A DNA stretch of 51,109 nucleotides from Roseivirga sp. UBA6061. Its GTDB lineage: Bacteria > Bacteroidota > Bacteroidia > Cytophagales > Cyclobacteriaceae. Of this stretch, positions 22,370-30,921 are shown in pieces. The number at the start of each line of letters is the position of its first letter. The stretch's first letter is position 1. Where the stretch lies: positions 1 through 51,109 of the forward strand of contig DIYF01000097.1 in the NCBI GenBank assembly GCA_002427745.1, read 5' to 3'. Both the position numbers and the translations under genes were made by a program. The notes beneath the pieces were generated by a model that was not told the DNA's origin, made no database searches, and was given only the letters and a program-made list of their open reading frames with translations.

Positions 22370-23583
22370 TGACGAGAGGCATATTCTTCCTGGGCTTTAC
22401 ACTGCTGAGCTTTTGTGCGCTGGCACAGAACAACGGTAGAGAGAAGAGGAGTGTGGCAGGTGATACAACCTCGGTATTCAAAATCAGGAAGCTAACAGAA
22501 TCTGATGCCAGCATACTGTTTAGTTATTATGAGCAGGATGGTAACAATGCTGCTGTAACGGGCGGAAGAGGAACTGAGAGGCTTACCGATCTGACCTCTA
22601 AGATCATCGTCAACCTGGCATTGGATGAGAAGAACACTATCTCATTTGATGGTGGTTTTGACTATTATACCTCGGCTTCTACGGACAATATCGATGCCTT
22701 TGTCTCTTCAGCTTCCAGTAAAGACATGCGCGTACATGGGAATATTGGCTATTCGCGTAAGGCAAAAAACGGACTCACTTATGGATTTAAAGTAGGAGGG
22801 TCTACTGAGTATGATTACAATTCCCTGCAGTTCTCCGGATACATTTCCAAGACCTCAAAGGATGGCAACCGTACATTCGGGCTATCGGGGCAGGCCTTTA
22901 TAGATCGCTGGAGTTTGATTTATCCTTCTGAGCTGAGAGGACAAACCTGGGTTACAACTGATCAGAGACGATCCTACAGTGCATCGGCCAGTTTTTCACA
23001 GGTGATTAACAGGCGTATGCAGTTTAGCATAACGGCCGATGTAGTAACGCAATCAGGACTTTTGAGCACTCCCTTTCACCGGGTTTATTTTCAGGACCAG
23101 GCCGATGCGCGGGTAGAGTTTCTGCCATCCAACAGACTCAAAATACCAGTGGGTATACGCTTTAACTATTATATCAATGACTTCCTGTTGTTACGATCAT
23201 ACTATCGCTATTACTGGGATGACTGGGGTATAAAAGGACATACGGCATCACTTGAGCTTCCTGTAAAGATCAATCGGTTTTTCTCGGTATATCCTTATTA
23301 CAGGTATCACACGCAGACAGCATCTGAGTACTTCAGACCTTTTGGAGAGCACACAACAGATCTCCTGTATTATACCTCTGATTATGATCTCGCTGATCTG
23401 AGCAGTCATGACTTTGGTGGGGGAGTAAGATATTCTCCGGCTCAGGGACTAGGAGGTTTCAAGCTTCCCGGTGGAAAGCGATTTCTGATGCTGAAAGAGA
23501 TAAACCTCAGGTACGGCCATTACACCCGTACCCCGAGTCTGACTTCGAATATCATCAGTTTTGGAATGAATTTTACGTTTTAG
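22369..23583 (+). CDS. DUF3570 outer-membrane barrel-like protein
   Basis: A 404-residue exported protein of the DUF3570 family. The signal peptide is MTRGIFFLGFTLLSFCALAQ. I chose the ATG at 22369, which forms a TGATG overlap with the previous stop; an ATG at 22354 would add five residues. The mature protein is a run of alternating amphipathic strands rich in aromatic residues (LLRSYYRYYWDDWGIKGHTA) and ends on an aromatic C-terminal strand, IISFGMNFTF, typical of outer-membrane beta barrels. It is the fourth gene of the redox cassette, and the Rieske lipoprotein gene follows 74 nt later. It may be a porin-like or secretion partner for the cassette, with no proven function. Confidence 0.85.
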   Translation: MTRGIFFLGFTLLSFCALAQNNGREKRSVAGDTTSVFKIRKLTESDASILFSYYEQDGNNAAVTGGRGTERLTDLTSKIIVNLALDEKNTISFDGGFDYYTSASTDNIDAFVSSASSKDMRVHGNIGYSRKAKNGLTYGFKVGGSTEYDYNSLQFSGYISKTSKDGNRTFGLSGQAFIDRWSLIYPSELRGQTWVTTDQRRSYSASASFSQVINRRMQFSITADVVTQSGLLSTPFHRVYFQDQADARVEFLPSNRLKIPVGIRFNYYINDFLLLRSYYRYYWDDWGIKGHTASLELPVKINRFFSVYPYYRYHTQTASEYFRPFGEHTTDLLYYTSDYDLADLSSHDFGGGVRYSPAQGLGGFKLPGGKRFLMLKEINLRYGHYTRTPSLTSNIISFGMNFTF

Positions 23584-23657
23584 ACTGCCCAAAGCTTTCA
23601 TAGTCAGGTTATTACATAATTAAACATTTAAATACTTAAATATCATACTGTATCAAT

Positions 23658-24074
23658 ATGGAACGATCAGAATTTTTAAAGAAGATAGGAATGGGGGCCG
23701 CTTTTGCCCTCACTGCCACCTGTTTGGGAGGTTGTGCAGCAGAAAACGTAACTCCTGACGTCAATGGAACAGTCGATTTTACGCTGGACCTGACTGATGC
23801 TGCCAACGCCAATCTTTCCAATAATGGTGGATATGTGGTGGTAGACAATGCGGTAGTGGTAGGCAGGACTAATGATGGGGGCTATGTAGCTGCCACGCGC
23901 ACCTGCTCTCATGAGCCTCGCAAAGAGGTCAGGCTCAGAAACGATGAGTGGTATTGTACAGCGCACGGTGCCCGCTTTGGTCTGAATGGAGGTGGTTTGA
24001 ATGGGAATGGCCGAAACGGCCTGAAAATCTACAAAACGGAACTTAACGGAAACATGCTCAGAGTGTTCTCTTAG
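23658..24074 (+). CDS. Rieske [2Fe-2S] lipoprotein
   Basis: A 138-residue small Rieske ferredoxin-like protein. The N-terminus resembles a Tat/SPII hybrid (FLKKIGMGAAFALTATC, lipobox LGGC). The cluster ligands are all present: C83-x-H85 in TCSHEPRKE and C100-x2-H103 in CTAHGARF. Its Gly-rich C-terminal part (GLNGGGLNGNGRNGLKIYKT) corresponds to the usual Pro-rich loop region. It should carry one electron in the envelope. It lies 74 nt after the DUF3570 gene and may belong to the same operon or have its own promoter in the AT-rich gap. A dedicated electron partner is not visible. Confidence 0.9.
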   Translation: MERSEFLKKIGMGAAFALTATCLGGCAAENVTPDVNGTVDFTLDLTDAANANLSNNGGYVVVDNAVVVGRTNDGGYVAATRTCSHEPRKEVRLRNDEWYCTAHGARFGLNGGGLNGNGRNGLKIYKTELNGNMLRVFS

Positions 24075-24201
24075 ATTTCTGAGAATGCCGTGTTGAGAAC
24101 GATCGTATTTAACCTGCCGGGTCGGATTATGAGGTATTTGCGAAGTGTTCTCATTTATCATTCAAAATTTCTCATTAAAAATTCCCCGGAAACTCATTCA
24201 C

Positions 24202-24243
24202 CATTAAAAATTCTTCATTAAAAATTTAAAGGTGGGGGTAGGG
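24202..24243 (+). promoter_or_regulatory. Upstream element ending GGGGGTAGGG, copy 2
   Basis: ATT-rich repeats (CATTAAAAATTCTTCATTAA) followed by the 10-mer GGGGGTAGGG (24234-24243), 82 nt before the PepSY-like gene. It aligns with the element at 20610-20650. Confidence 0.45.
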
Positions 24244-24325
24244 CAAATGATCCGCTACTGTATTAAAGGGCATGGGTTCATGGAGAAAGTGGTGATCACT
24301 TATAAAACTAAAGCTTAACAAATTG

Positions 24326-25522
24326 ATGAAAATGCAGAGAATGAAAAACCTGATGATGTTATTGGCACTGGTGCTGACAGTGACCGTAATGTCTTGTGAT
24401 GAAAAGCTAAATGAGGACACGACTCCTGAGGAAACTACGCAGGGGGTGGCAGCAAATTCCAGGCTGAGAGTATTGTCAACTGATACGATCAATACATCCA
24501 ATATGAATACCTGGGTGGAGCTGAGGAGCAGTGATTTTCCCCAGAGTATAACGGACTATCTGGCGGCTAACTACAGTGGTGTAGGTATTGAAGAATCATG
24601 GCAGACTGATGGAGGAGAGATTGTGATTCTACTGGAGAATGATATCGTTCTGATCTTCAATTCAGGTGGAGAACTGTTGATTGCCCTTGATCTTGGCGAC
24701 TTCCTGGATGACGATTATGACGAAGAATGGGATGAAATCGATATTGCAGATCTGCCGCAGATTATACTGGACTATGTAGCTACCAATTATCCTGATGCCA
24801 CGATTGAGGAGGCCGGTAAATGTGTTGAGAACGGCAACTTTATGGTAGTGCTCGATAATGACCTGATCTTAGTTTTTGACAAAGACGGTAACTTCCTGGA
24901 GGCTTGGGAAGACGATGATGAGTACGAAGATTGGGAGGACTTAGATGCGGCTGATATTCCTCAGGGTATACTCGACTATGTAGCGGCTAATTACCCGGAT
25001 GCCAATATTGAAGAAGCGGCAGTAAACACCGAAGATGGTTCTTTCGCAATCTTCCTGGATACCGAAATCGTGCTTCTGTTCGATAAAGACGGCAACTTCC
25101 TGGAAGAAATGAGCTACGATGATTTTGAGGAAGATGACTTTGATGAAATCGATCCGGCCGATTTGCCTCAGGCAGTAAAGGATTACATCGCTGCCAACCA
25201 TGCTGATGACAGTATTGATGAGGCAGAGGTGGACGCGGAAGATGGAACCATCTATGTATACCTGGATTCAGGACTCGTATTGGTCTTCGATGCAGATGGT
25301 AATTACCTGGACGAATTTGACGAATGGGAGGAGGACTGCACGGAAGTACCGGTGGCAGATCTGCCACAGGTTATCAAAGACTATGTTGCCGCAAATTATC
25401 CGGGCAAAACTATTGTAGAAGCATGGTATAACGATGAGGAAAAGGAGTACTACATCGAGCTGGATGACGACACTGTACTTGTGTTTGATGAAGACGGAAA
25501 CTTCATAGAAGTGCTTGATTAA
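24326..25522 (+). CDS. Acidic lipoprotein with five PepSY-like repeats
   Basis: A 398-residue lipoprotein with lipobox TVMSC and an Asp/Glu-rich mature part built of five ~70-residue repeats. Each starts with a pattern like ADLPQ-x3-DYVAANYP, has a three-strand sheet, and ends with VLVFDKDGNFLE-like turns. Repeat starts are near residues 71, 150, 215, 285 and 350. This is the PepSY-like (BLIP-type) domain, seen in Bacteroidota as one or two copies; five in tandem is unusual. The D-x-D-G-N turns suggest calcium or other cation binding. The frame opens with a TTG at 24323; the ATG at 24326 is used. A terminator follows 93 nt after the stop. Function is unknown; a surface cation-binding or inhibitor role is inference. 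Confidence 0.8.
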   Translation: MKMQRMKNLMMLLALVLTVTVMSCDEKLNEDTTPEETTQGVAANSRLRVLSTDTINTSNMNTWVELRSSDFPQSITDYLAANYSGVGIEESWQTDGGEIVILLENDIVLIFNSGGELLIALDLGDFLDDDYDEEWDEIDIADLPQIILDYVATNYPDATIEEAGKCVENGNFMVVLDNDLILVFDKDGNFLEAWEDDDEYEDWEDLDAADIPQGILDYVAANYPDANIEEAAVNTEDGSFAIFLDTEIVLLFDKDGNFLEEMSYDDFEEDDFDEIDPADLPQAVKDYIAANHADDSIDEAEVDAEDGTIYVYLDSGLVLVFDADGNYLDEFDEWEEDCTEVPVADLPQVIKDYVAANYPGKTIVEAWYNDEEKEYYIELDDDTVLVFDEDGNFIEVLD

Positions 25523-25614
25523 CTCAAGGCATAAAGATAAAGACCAGATTGCCAGCCGGCATGTCCCGCAAACCGGTTAACAGGGAGTGAGGCCCCTGGG
25601 GTGCAATCGAAAAG

Positions 25615-25641
25615 GAGGCTGCTTTGGCAGTCTCTTTTTTT
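25615..25641 (+). terminator. Rho-independent terminator
   Basis: GAGGCTGC-TTTG-GCAGTCTC, an 8-bp stem with one G-U pair, is followed by seven T residues. It closes the PepSY-like gene. Confidence 0.85.
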
Positions 25642-25670
25642 ATGTTCAGTTTGAAACATGCTGACAAAAA

Positions 25671-25701
25671 AATAGTCCTTAAAATCATTTTAAGGACTAT
25701 T
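25671..25701. terminator. 14-bp perfect palindrome, shared terminator
   Basis: A perfect 14-bp stem (25671-25684 and 25688-25701, loop TCA) has T-rich and A-rich flanks on both strands. It lies 29 nt beyond the stop of the GH13 gene (minus strand) and terminates transcription from that side. It also backs up the upstream terminator. Confidence 0.85.
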
Positions 25702-25729
25702 TTATCCGGCTTGTCTGCTGGCAAAGCAG

Positions 25730-27604
25730 CTATCTCACCCTCAGCTCAAAAACGCTGGTTGTTTTACCGGGTACTGTAAAGTCGCCTGCTATGCTCATGG
25801 CCTCATCCGTTACAATATTCACCGCTTTGGAATAGCCCCTAAGCATTTGAATGTGCTTATCCCGCGAAATGGTTACCGGCTTATCATTCATGTTCATTAC
25901 CACCATCACGCGATCATTATCCGTATAGCGGAAGTAGACATATACATTGTCTGTAGGAATGTAGTGCGTAAGCTTGCCCTTGTGAATGGCCGGGCTGCCT
26001 TGTCTCCAGTTGGTGATTTTGGCTACATAGTCAAAGATCTCATTTTCCTGAGCGGTGCGACCAGAACGGGTAAAGACACTGCGGGAGTCACCTTCCCAGC
26101 CACCTGGCATATCAGCACGTTTATCACCGTCTCCGCCACGGGTACCTTGTTTAAAGCCCAGCTCCGTGCCGTAGTATACCTGTGGAATTCCCCGGGTGGT
26201 CAGCAGAAAGGCGTAGGCCATCTTGAAGTGATCCAGGTTTTCACCAAGGGTAGAGTAGAAGCGATTGAGGTCATGGTTGTCCATAAAGATCACATTCTTC
26301 ATGGGGTCTGAATAGAGGCGATCCTGTGAAAGTGCGAAATAGAGCTTCATGATGCCTGTTTCCCAGCCGAAATCGGAGTTGAATCCGTCTCTCAATGCGA
26401 AGTGAATCTGAAAGTCAGTAACACTGGGGAGATGAGAGTTATATCCATCAGACTCTCCATCGCGGTCTTCCTGCCAGTAAGATTCATGCGTCACAGTTTC
26501 CACCCACGATTCTCCTACGATGTTGAATTCAGGATAGGCTTCAATGGTCTCTTTGGCCCAGCGTGCCATGTAGTCTGCATAGGGATAAACATAGGTATCC
26601 ATGCGAATGCCATCCACACCAGAATATTCAATCCACCAGAGTGTATTCTGGATCAGATAATCGGCTAGCTGATCGTTGTGCTGGTTCAGGTCAGGCATTT
26701 CGTTTACAAACCAGCCTTTCTGAAGTTTATCAAGGTCATAATCAGCCGCATAGGGGTCTGAGGCTACGGTACCTCTGAAGGTGGTGTTACCATATATGCT
26801 GCGGTCGTGTACCCAGTCTTTAAAAGGCAGGTCTTTCATCCACCAGTGCTGGTCGCCAATATGGTTGTGGATCATGTCCATAATCACCTTCATGTTTTTG
26901 TCATGGCAGGCCTGAACGAAGTCTACAAACTCCTGATTGCTACCAAACCTGCGGTCTATTTTATACATATCGGTAGCAGCATAGCCATGATAAGCCTTGT
27001 ATTCCGGTGTCTGATCATTCTCAAAAACGGGCGTGAGCCATACGGCTGTCATGCCCAGCTCTTTGATATAGTCCAGGTGATCCCGTACACCTTTCAGGTC
27101 ACCACCATGTCGGCCGCTGTTGTCAGCGCGGTTGGCTGGTTCCAGCATCCCTTCAATCGTATCATTGTCAGGGTTTCCATTGGCAAAACGGTCCGGCATG
27201 AGCAGGTAGATCACATCAGAGCTACTGAAGCCCAGGTTCCGGGCCTTGTTGTCAGAACGTTGCCTCAGCTCATAACTCAGTGACTGCGTTTTTTTACCGT
27301 TTTTCAGATTAATGGTGATATTGCCTGCTTTCACATCAGGGCTGATGTCCAGGTAAACGAAGAGGTAGTTGGGTGAGTCTCCCGACAGCTGTTTTACCAG
27401 GGTGATACCGGGTTCGTTGATACTGGCGCGCCAGTGACCGATATCCTCACCATGGATCATAAGCTGTAACTCCTGAACAGGCATAGCCGCCCACCAAAAG
27501 GGAGGCTCTACTTTCAAGGGATCTGATTTCTTTTTTTGTGCGGTCAGGCTCGATACCACAAAAAGCGAGAGTACCGATACAAGTAAGACTTTCTTCAATT
27601 TCAT
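25730..27604 (-). CDS. Secreted GH13 alpha-glucan hydrolase (neopullulanase/cyclomaltodextrinase-like)
   Basis: A 624-residue exported glycoside hydrolase of family 13, cutting alpha-1,4-glucans such as starch, pullulan or cyclodextrins. The signal peptide is residues 1-22 (to LTAQ). Residues ~35-125 are an N-terminal beta-sandwich of the Cyc-maltodext_N type. The TIM barrel carries the catalytic set: nucleophile D336 in GIRMDTYVY, acid/base E365 in IVGESWVE, and D445 in FMDNHDLNRF. The C-terminal ~80 residues are a beta domain. Similar secreted or periplasmic enzymes (SusA type) feed maltose uptake, but no SusC/D pair is in this window. A LacI-type palindrome lies about 90 nt upstream of the start. 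Confidence 0.92.
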   Translation of the reverse strand: MKLKKVLLVSVLSLFVVSSLTAQKKKSDPLKVEPPFWWAAMPVQELQLMIHGEDIGHWRASINEPGITLVKQLSGDSPNYLFVYLDISPDVKAGNITINLKNGKKTQSLSYELRQRSDNKARNLGFSSSDVIYLLMPDRFANGNPDNDTIEGMLEPANRADNSGRHGGDLKGVRDHLDYIKELGMTAVWLTPVFENDQTPEYKAYHGYAATDMYKIDRRFGSNQEFVDFVQACHDKNMKVIMDMIHNHIGDQHWWMKDLPFKDWVHDRSIYGNTTFRGTVASDPYAADYDLDKLQKGWFVNEMPDLNQHNDQLADYLIQNTLWWIEYSGVDGIRMDTYVYPYADYMARWAKETIEAYPEFNIVGESWVETVTHESYWQEDRDGESDGYNSHLPSVTDFQIHFALRDGFNSDFGWETGIMKLYFALSQDRLYSDPMKNVIFMDNHDLNRFYSTLGENLDHFKMAYAFLLTTRGIPQVYYGTELGFKQGTRGGDGDKRADMPGGWEGDSRSVFTRSGRTAQENEIFDYVAKITNWRQGSPAIHKGKLTHYIPTDNVYVYFRYTDNDRVMVVMNMNDKPVTISRDKHIQMLRGYSKAVNIVTDEAMSIAGDFTVPGKTTSVFELRVR

Positions 27605-27692
27605 GCCGGGAGTGTTGATAAACGAAGAAAACTAATCAATTCCCCAGAAGGCTAAAAGCGAATGAGGCTCGGTTTCGCAGTTCAACACCACA

Positions 27693-27702
27693 CAAACGTT
27701 TG
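27693..27702. promoter_or_regulatory. CAAACGTTTG palindrome, LacI-family operator candidate
   Basis: A perfect 10-bp palindrome with a central CG, like LacI/GalR operators, 89 nt upstream of the GH13 start codon. The gap 27605-27963 otherwise holds an imperfect hairpin (27761-27784, GGGTCG/CGACCC) that is T-rich on the minus-strand side and may terminate the membrane-protein gene. Nothing else is seen there. Confidence 0.45.
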
Positions 27703-27963
27703 CAGTAGCTGATAAGGAGTCGTCTTAGTGAGAGGGTTTATTTGCTACAGGAAAGAATAAGGGTCGCTACCACGATAACGACCCCCGATCACAAAGCATG
27801 ACTTTTGGGTGAAAGCCACGATTTCCTGAACCTGTTGATTCCTTCCCGCTTTTGTGTTGGATTTACCTCTGCAAGTTGAATGATTTTTACCGTAAAGACG
27901 TCACGCTGCCTTAAAGCTTTTATCACAAAAGCATCCGTATGGCCATATGCCTGACAACGGTGT

Positions 27964-28956
27964 TCAGGTAATCAGGTAATCCACGATTTTATCTACCATA
28001 GAAGCGGCTATCCAGGTAAGAAGAGGAATAATCAGATAGAAGACGAAACGCGAGGCAGTGGGAATATTCACAGGAATCTCGAAAGTCGTCTGTATAATGC
28101 GCTTGTAGCTGATGAGATCGACCACATTGATATTGGCCAGGTTGGCCCCGATACGTGAAGCTTTCATCGCTTCATGATCTCCTTCAATGGCAGCATCTAT
28201 GATGGCCAGTTCGCGTTCTTTCTCTTTAACCACACGTTTTCTGAAGCCTTTCAGAGGGGTACGCACCATCCAGAAGATGGTAGGCGCAATGATCAGAACA
28301 GAAGGGTCTGTAAGTCGTATTCTGTCAACTCCGCCTGCAAATAAAATAGAATACACCCCGATAAAGCCCAGAATGCTCCACACCCCAGCACGGGTCAGGG
28401 GCATAAACCTTTCCATATTTAACAGGTCAATTTTGACCTTCGCTGAAAGCTCGTTCATCAAGGTCATGTTTCTGATGAAGATAGAGGTTGACTGCGTAAT
28501 CAGAATCCACATGGCAATTACCTGAAAGGCACCCCAGATGGCCGAGTAGAAAAATCGGGGCGTACCGGTAAACAAGACCATATAGCCCTGCAGATAGCAA
28601 TGCAGCAGAGCCACGCCAAAAGCAGCAATGGTTTCGATAATCAGCGAATAATGCTGACTTATTTTACTTTTCCAGGTCTTCATCTCAGCTTCGTCCATCT
28701 CTGAAATAGAGAGCAAATAGTCCAGATCTCTGACGTGCACCCTGTTAATGATGGGGGTGACGATAAGAATGAAGGTCACTGCCAGTGCGAATTGGGTGCC
28801 GAATTCGTAGGTTTCCCAGACGATGGGCCGATCGTCTGAAAAGATGACTCCGGTGATCAGTAACATCAGGACGACAAAGACGATGATTCCTCTGACCAGA
28901 GGAGGCCAGCGGCCGTCAGGTACTCTTAGCAGAATAGAGTTTTTGGCTTTACTCAT
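27964..28956 (-). CDS. Multi-pass membrane protein, unknown function
   Basis: A 330-residue inner-membrane protein with about seven hydrophobic segments (IIVFVVLMLLITGVIF; FALAVTFILIVTPII; AGVWSILGFIGVYSILFAGG; FVFYLIIPLLTWIAASM). A charged cytoplasmic stretch, KGFRKRVVKEKERELAIIDA, precedes the last part. I do not recognise a transporter or enzyme signature. The frame opens at 28986, but that would overlap the divergent peptidase region; the ATG at 28956 gives a basic start (MSKAKN) before the first helix. The gene is divergent from the M24 peptidase. It could be an uncharacterised channel-like protein, although that is a guess. Confidence 0.65.
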   Translation of the reverse strand: MSKAKNSILLRVPDGRWPPLVRGIIVFVVLMLLITGVIFSDDRPIVWETYEFGTQFALAVTFILIVTPIINRVHVRDLDYLLSISEMDEAEMKTWKSKISQHYSLIIETIAAFGVALLHCYLQGYMVLFTGTPRFFYSAIWGAFQVIAMWILITQSTSIFIRNMTLMNELSAKVKIDLLNMERFMPLTRAGVWSILGFIGVYSILFAGGVDRIRLTDPSVLIIAPTIFWMVRTPLKGFRKRVVKEKERELAIIDAAIEGDHEAMKASRIGANLANINVVDLISYKRIIQTTFEIPVNIPTASRFVFYLIIPLLTWIAASMVDKIVDYLIT

Positions 28957-29057
28957 GAACTGCTGAAAATAGTAAATTGCCGGCATACCTGCTGATCATT
29001 TTCATATTGTCTTCCAGCTTATTTCTCTATAGTTTTAACCAAACCGACCTCAGTACT

Positions 29058-30410
29058 ATGAAGAAGATATACGCTCTCATTTTTATCATTACGCTATGCT
29101 TTCAGGCAAAGGCACAGTCTGATATTCCTGCCATTCTCTCTATGAAGGAGAGATCGGAGGTAATTGACCGACTGCTGGAAGAGAAGATCCAGACCATATT
29201 ACCGGAGATTATGCGCAGAGAAGGTATTGACATGTGGGTGGTGATTTCCAGAGAGTACAATGAAGATCCGGTGATAAAAACACTATTGCCGAGCACCTGG
29301 CTGGCGGCACGCAGGAGAACCGTGCTGATCATGTATGACCGCGGGGGAGATGAAGGTATTGAGTCTTTGGCTGTGGCCCGCTATAATGTAGGAACGAGCT
29401 TTCAAAGTGCCTGGGACAAGGAAAAGCAACCGAATCAGTGGGCGAGAGTGGCAGAAATTATAAAGGAGAGAAACCCGAAGAAGATAGGCATCAATAAATC
29501 GACCTATTTCGGTCTGGCCGATGGTATTGTGTCAACTGATCTTGAAGGGCTGTATGCCGCTCTGGACAGAAGGTTTACAGAGAGAATTGTGTCTGCTGAA
29601 AAGGTGGCTATTGGCTGGCTGGAAACCAGAACTGCCTCAGAAAAAGTGATTTACCCGCAAATCTGCCGCATCGGACATGAAATTATCCAGGAAGCTTTTT
29701 CAGACAAAGTCATTCAGCCGGGAGTCACCACTACAGAGGATGTAGTCTGGTGGATGCGCGAGCGGATAAGAGAATTGAAATTGCAGGCCTGGTTTCATCC
29801 GACAGTGGATGTACAGCGTGCCGATCCTGAAAACTCAGATCACCTACGTAGTTTTTCAAAAAGACCAGCAAAGAACGTGATTATGCCCGGTGACTTATTG
29901 CATTGTGATATTGGCATTACCTACCTCAGACTCAATACAGACCAGCAGCAACATGCCTATGTGCTCAGGCCCGGTGAAATTGAGGTGCCCGAATATTTGC
30001 GCAAGGCATTTGAAAAAGGAAATCGCCTGCAGGATATATTCACAGGCAACTTCAGGGAAGGGAGAACCGGTAACAAGGTTTTGAAACTATCCCGGGAACA
30101 GGCCATTGCAGAGGGTATTACGCCTTCTATCTATTCGCACCCGATCGGATATCACGGTCATGGTTCTGGAACTACACTGGGTATGTGGGACTCGCAGGGA
30201 GGTGTGCCTGTAACCGGAGATTATCCTTTACATATCAATACAGCCTACTCGATAGAGCTTAACGCAACTGTTCATATTGAAGAGTGGAACAAGGACATCA
30301 GAATAATGCTTGAAGAAGAAGCCTTCTTTGACAAAACAGGAGTCTGGTATATGGATGGTCGTCAGACTGAGATCATGACTATTCCCCGTAAACCTGCCCG
30401 AAGTAATTAG
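29058..30410 (+). CDS. Secreted M24 (Xaa-Pro aminopeptidase-like) metallopeptidase
   Basis: A 450-residue exported peptidase of the M24/creatinase fold. Signal peptide residues 1-20 (MKKIYALIFIITLCFQAKAQ). The metal-binding residues are visible: two Asp in LLHCDIGITYLRLNTDQQQH, His in GYHGHGSGTTLGMWD, Glu in YSIELNATVHIEE and Glu in IMLEEEAFF. The N-terminal ~200 residues are the usual creatinase-like domain. It would remove N-terminal residues next to proline from peptides outside the cytoplasm. The frame extends upstream to 28977, but the ATG at 29058 starts a proper signal. A promoter-like TTG-N20-TAGTTTTA lies in the divergent gap. Confidence 0.9.
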   Translation: MKKIYALIFIITLCFQAKAQSDIPAILSMKERSEVIDRLLEEKIQTILPEIMRREGIDMWVVISREYNEDPVIKTLLPSTWLAARRRTVLIMYDRGGDEGIESLAVARYNVGTSFQSAWDKEKQPNQWARVAEIIKERNPKKIGINKSTYFGLADGIVSTDLEGLYAALDRRFTERIVSAEKVAIGWLETRTASEKVIYPQICRIGHEIIQEAFSDKVIQPGVTTTEDVVWWMRERIRELKLQAWFHPTVDVQRADPENSDHLRSFSKRPAKNVIMPGDLLHCDIGITYLRLNTDQQQHAYVLRPGEIEVPEYLRKAFEKGNRLQDIFTGNFREGRTGNKVLKLSREQAIAEGITPSIYSHPIGYHGHGSGTTLGMWDSQGGVPVTGDYPLHINTAYSIELNATVHIEEWNKDIRIMLEEEAFFDKTGVWYMDGRQTEIMTIPRKPARSN

Positions 30411-30513
30411 GTCGGTCTAACAAAGCCTTATGTGCTCAGTGAATTTATAATTACCCGATAAATATCTATTTTTAGTTGGTTTAGTTCTATCAGGATTGTT
30501 AAACTTCTAAAAC

Positions 30514-30921
30514 ATGGGTGAAGCAAAGCAAAGTGATTGGCTTGAGTTTATCGGCAAACTGATCACACCTCTTACCATCATCATTTTGGTCCTTTCCTTT
30601 AAATCTACAGTAGAGGAAAGGCTGAGCAAGGCCAGGGAGGTTTCTGTTCTGGGCTCAAACTTCAAATTTAACAGCCAGGATTTTGACGGAGAGCTGAGTG
30701 CGCTGGAGATCTATTATGTCATCCACGCCCATAAGCTACCGGATTCATTTTTTCAAAAGGACGCTGTAGGTGCTGATGAACTTGCAGCCATCTATTTGCT
30801 GAAAAGCAAAGGTATTGTGGATCTGGAAGAAGCGAAGATGGAAGGAGTAAACAGCGAACTGATAGGTTTGAAGCTCACGGCTAAAGGAGATGGAATTGTA
30901 AGGGAGCTGGGTTTGCTTTAG
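30514..30921 (+). CDS. Membrane-anchored winged-helix-like protein, unknown function
   Basis: A 135-residue protein with one hydrophobic segment near residues 14-28 (LITPLTIIILVLSF) and a C-terminal ~75-residue soluble domain. The domain has the order helix-helix-helix-wing seen in winged-helix proteins: ALEIYYVIHAHKLP, ELAAIYLLKSKGIVDLE, then LIGLKLTAKGDGIVREL. I cannot assign a family. It might be a membrane-tethered regulator or a protein-protein adaptor. Its stop codon overlaps the stop of the convergent next gene by 4 nt, leaving no room for a separate terminator. Confidence 0.6.
   Translation: MGEAKQSDWLEFIGKLITPLTIIILVLSFKSTVEERLSKAREVSVLGSNFKFNSQDFDGELSALEIYYVIHAHKLPDSFFQKDAVGADELAAIYLLKSKGIVDLEEAKMEGVNSELIGLKLTAKGDGIVRELGLL

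Noticed and set aside
24987..25367. Pro/His-rich antisense open frame over the PepSY-like gene
   Set aside because: A product of the biased codons of the acidic repeats, not a gene.
24326..25522. CRISPR array suspected from regular internal repeats
   Set aside because: The repeats are in-frame protein repeats of ~200-240 nt, not short palindromic repeats.
27761..27784. Rho-independent terminator for the membrane-protein gene
   Set aside because: Six-bp stem with a mismatch, 180 nt past the stop, and no continuous T-run; kept only as a note.
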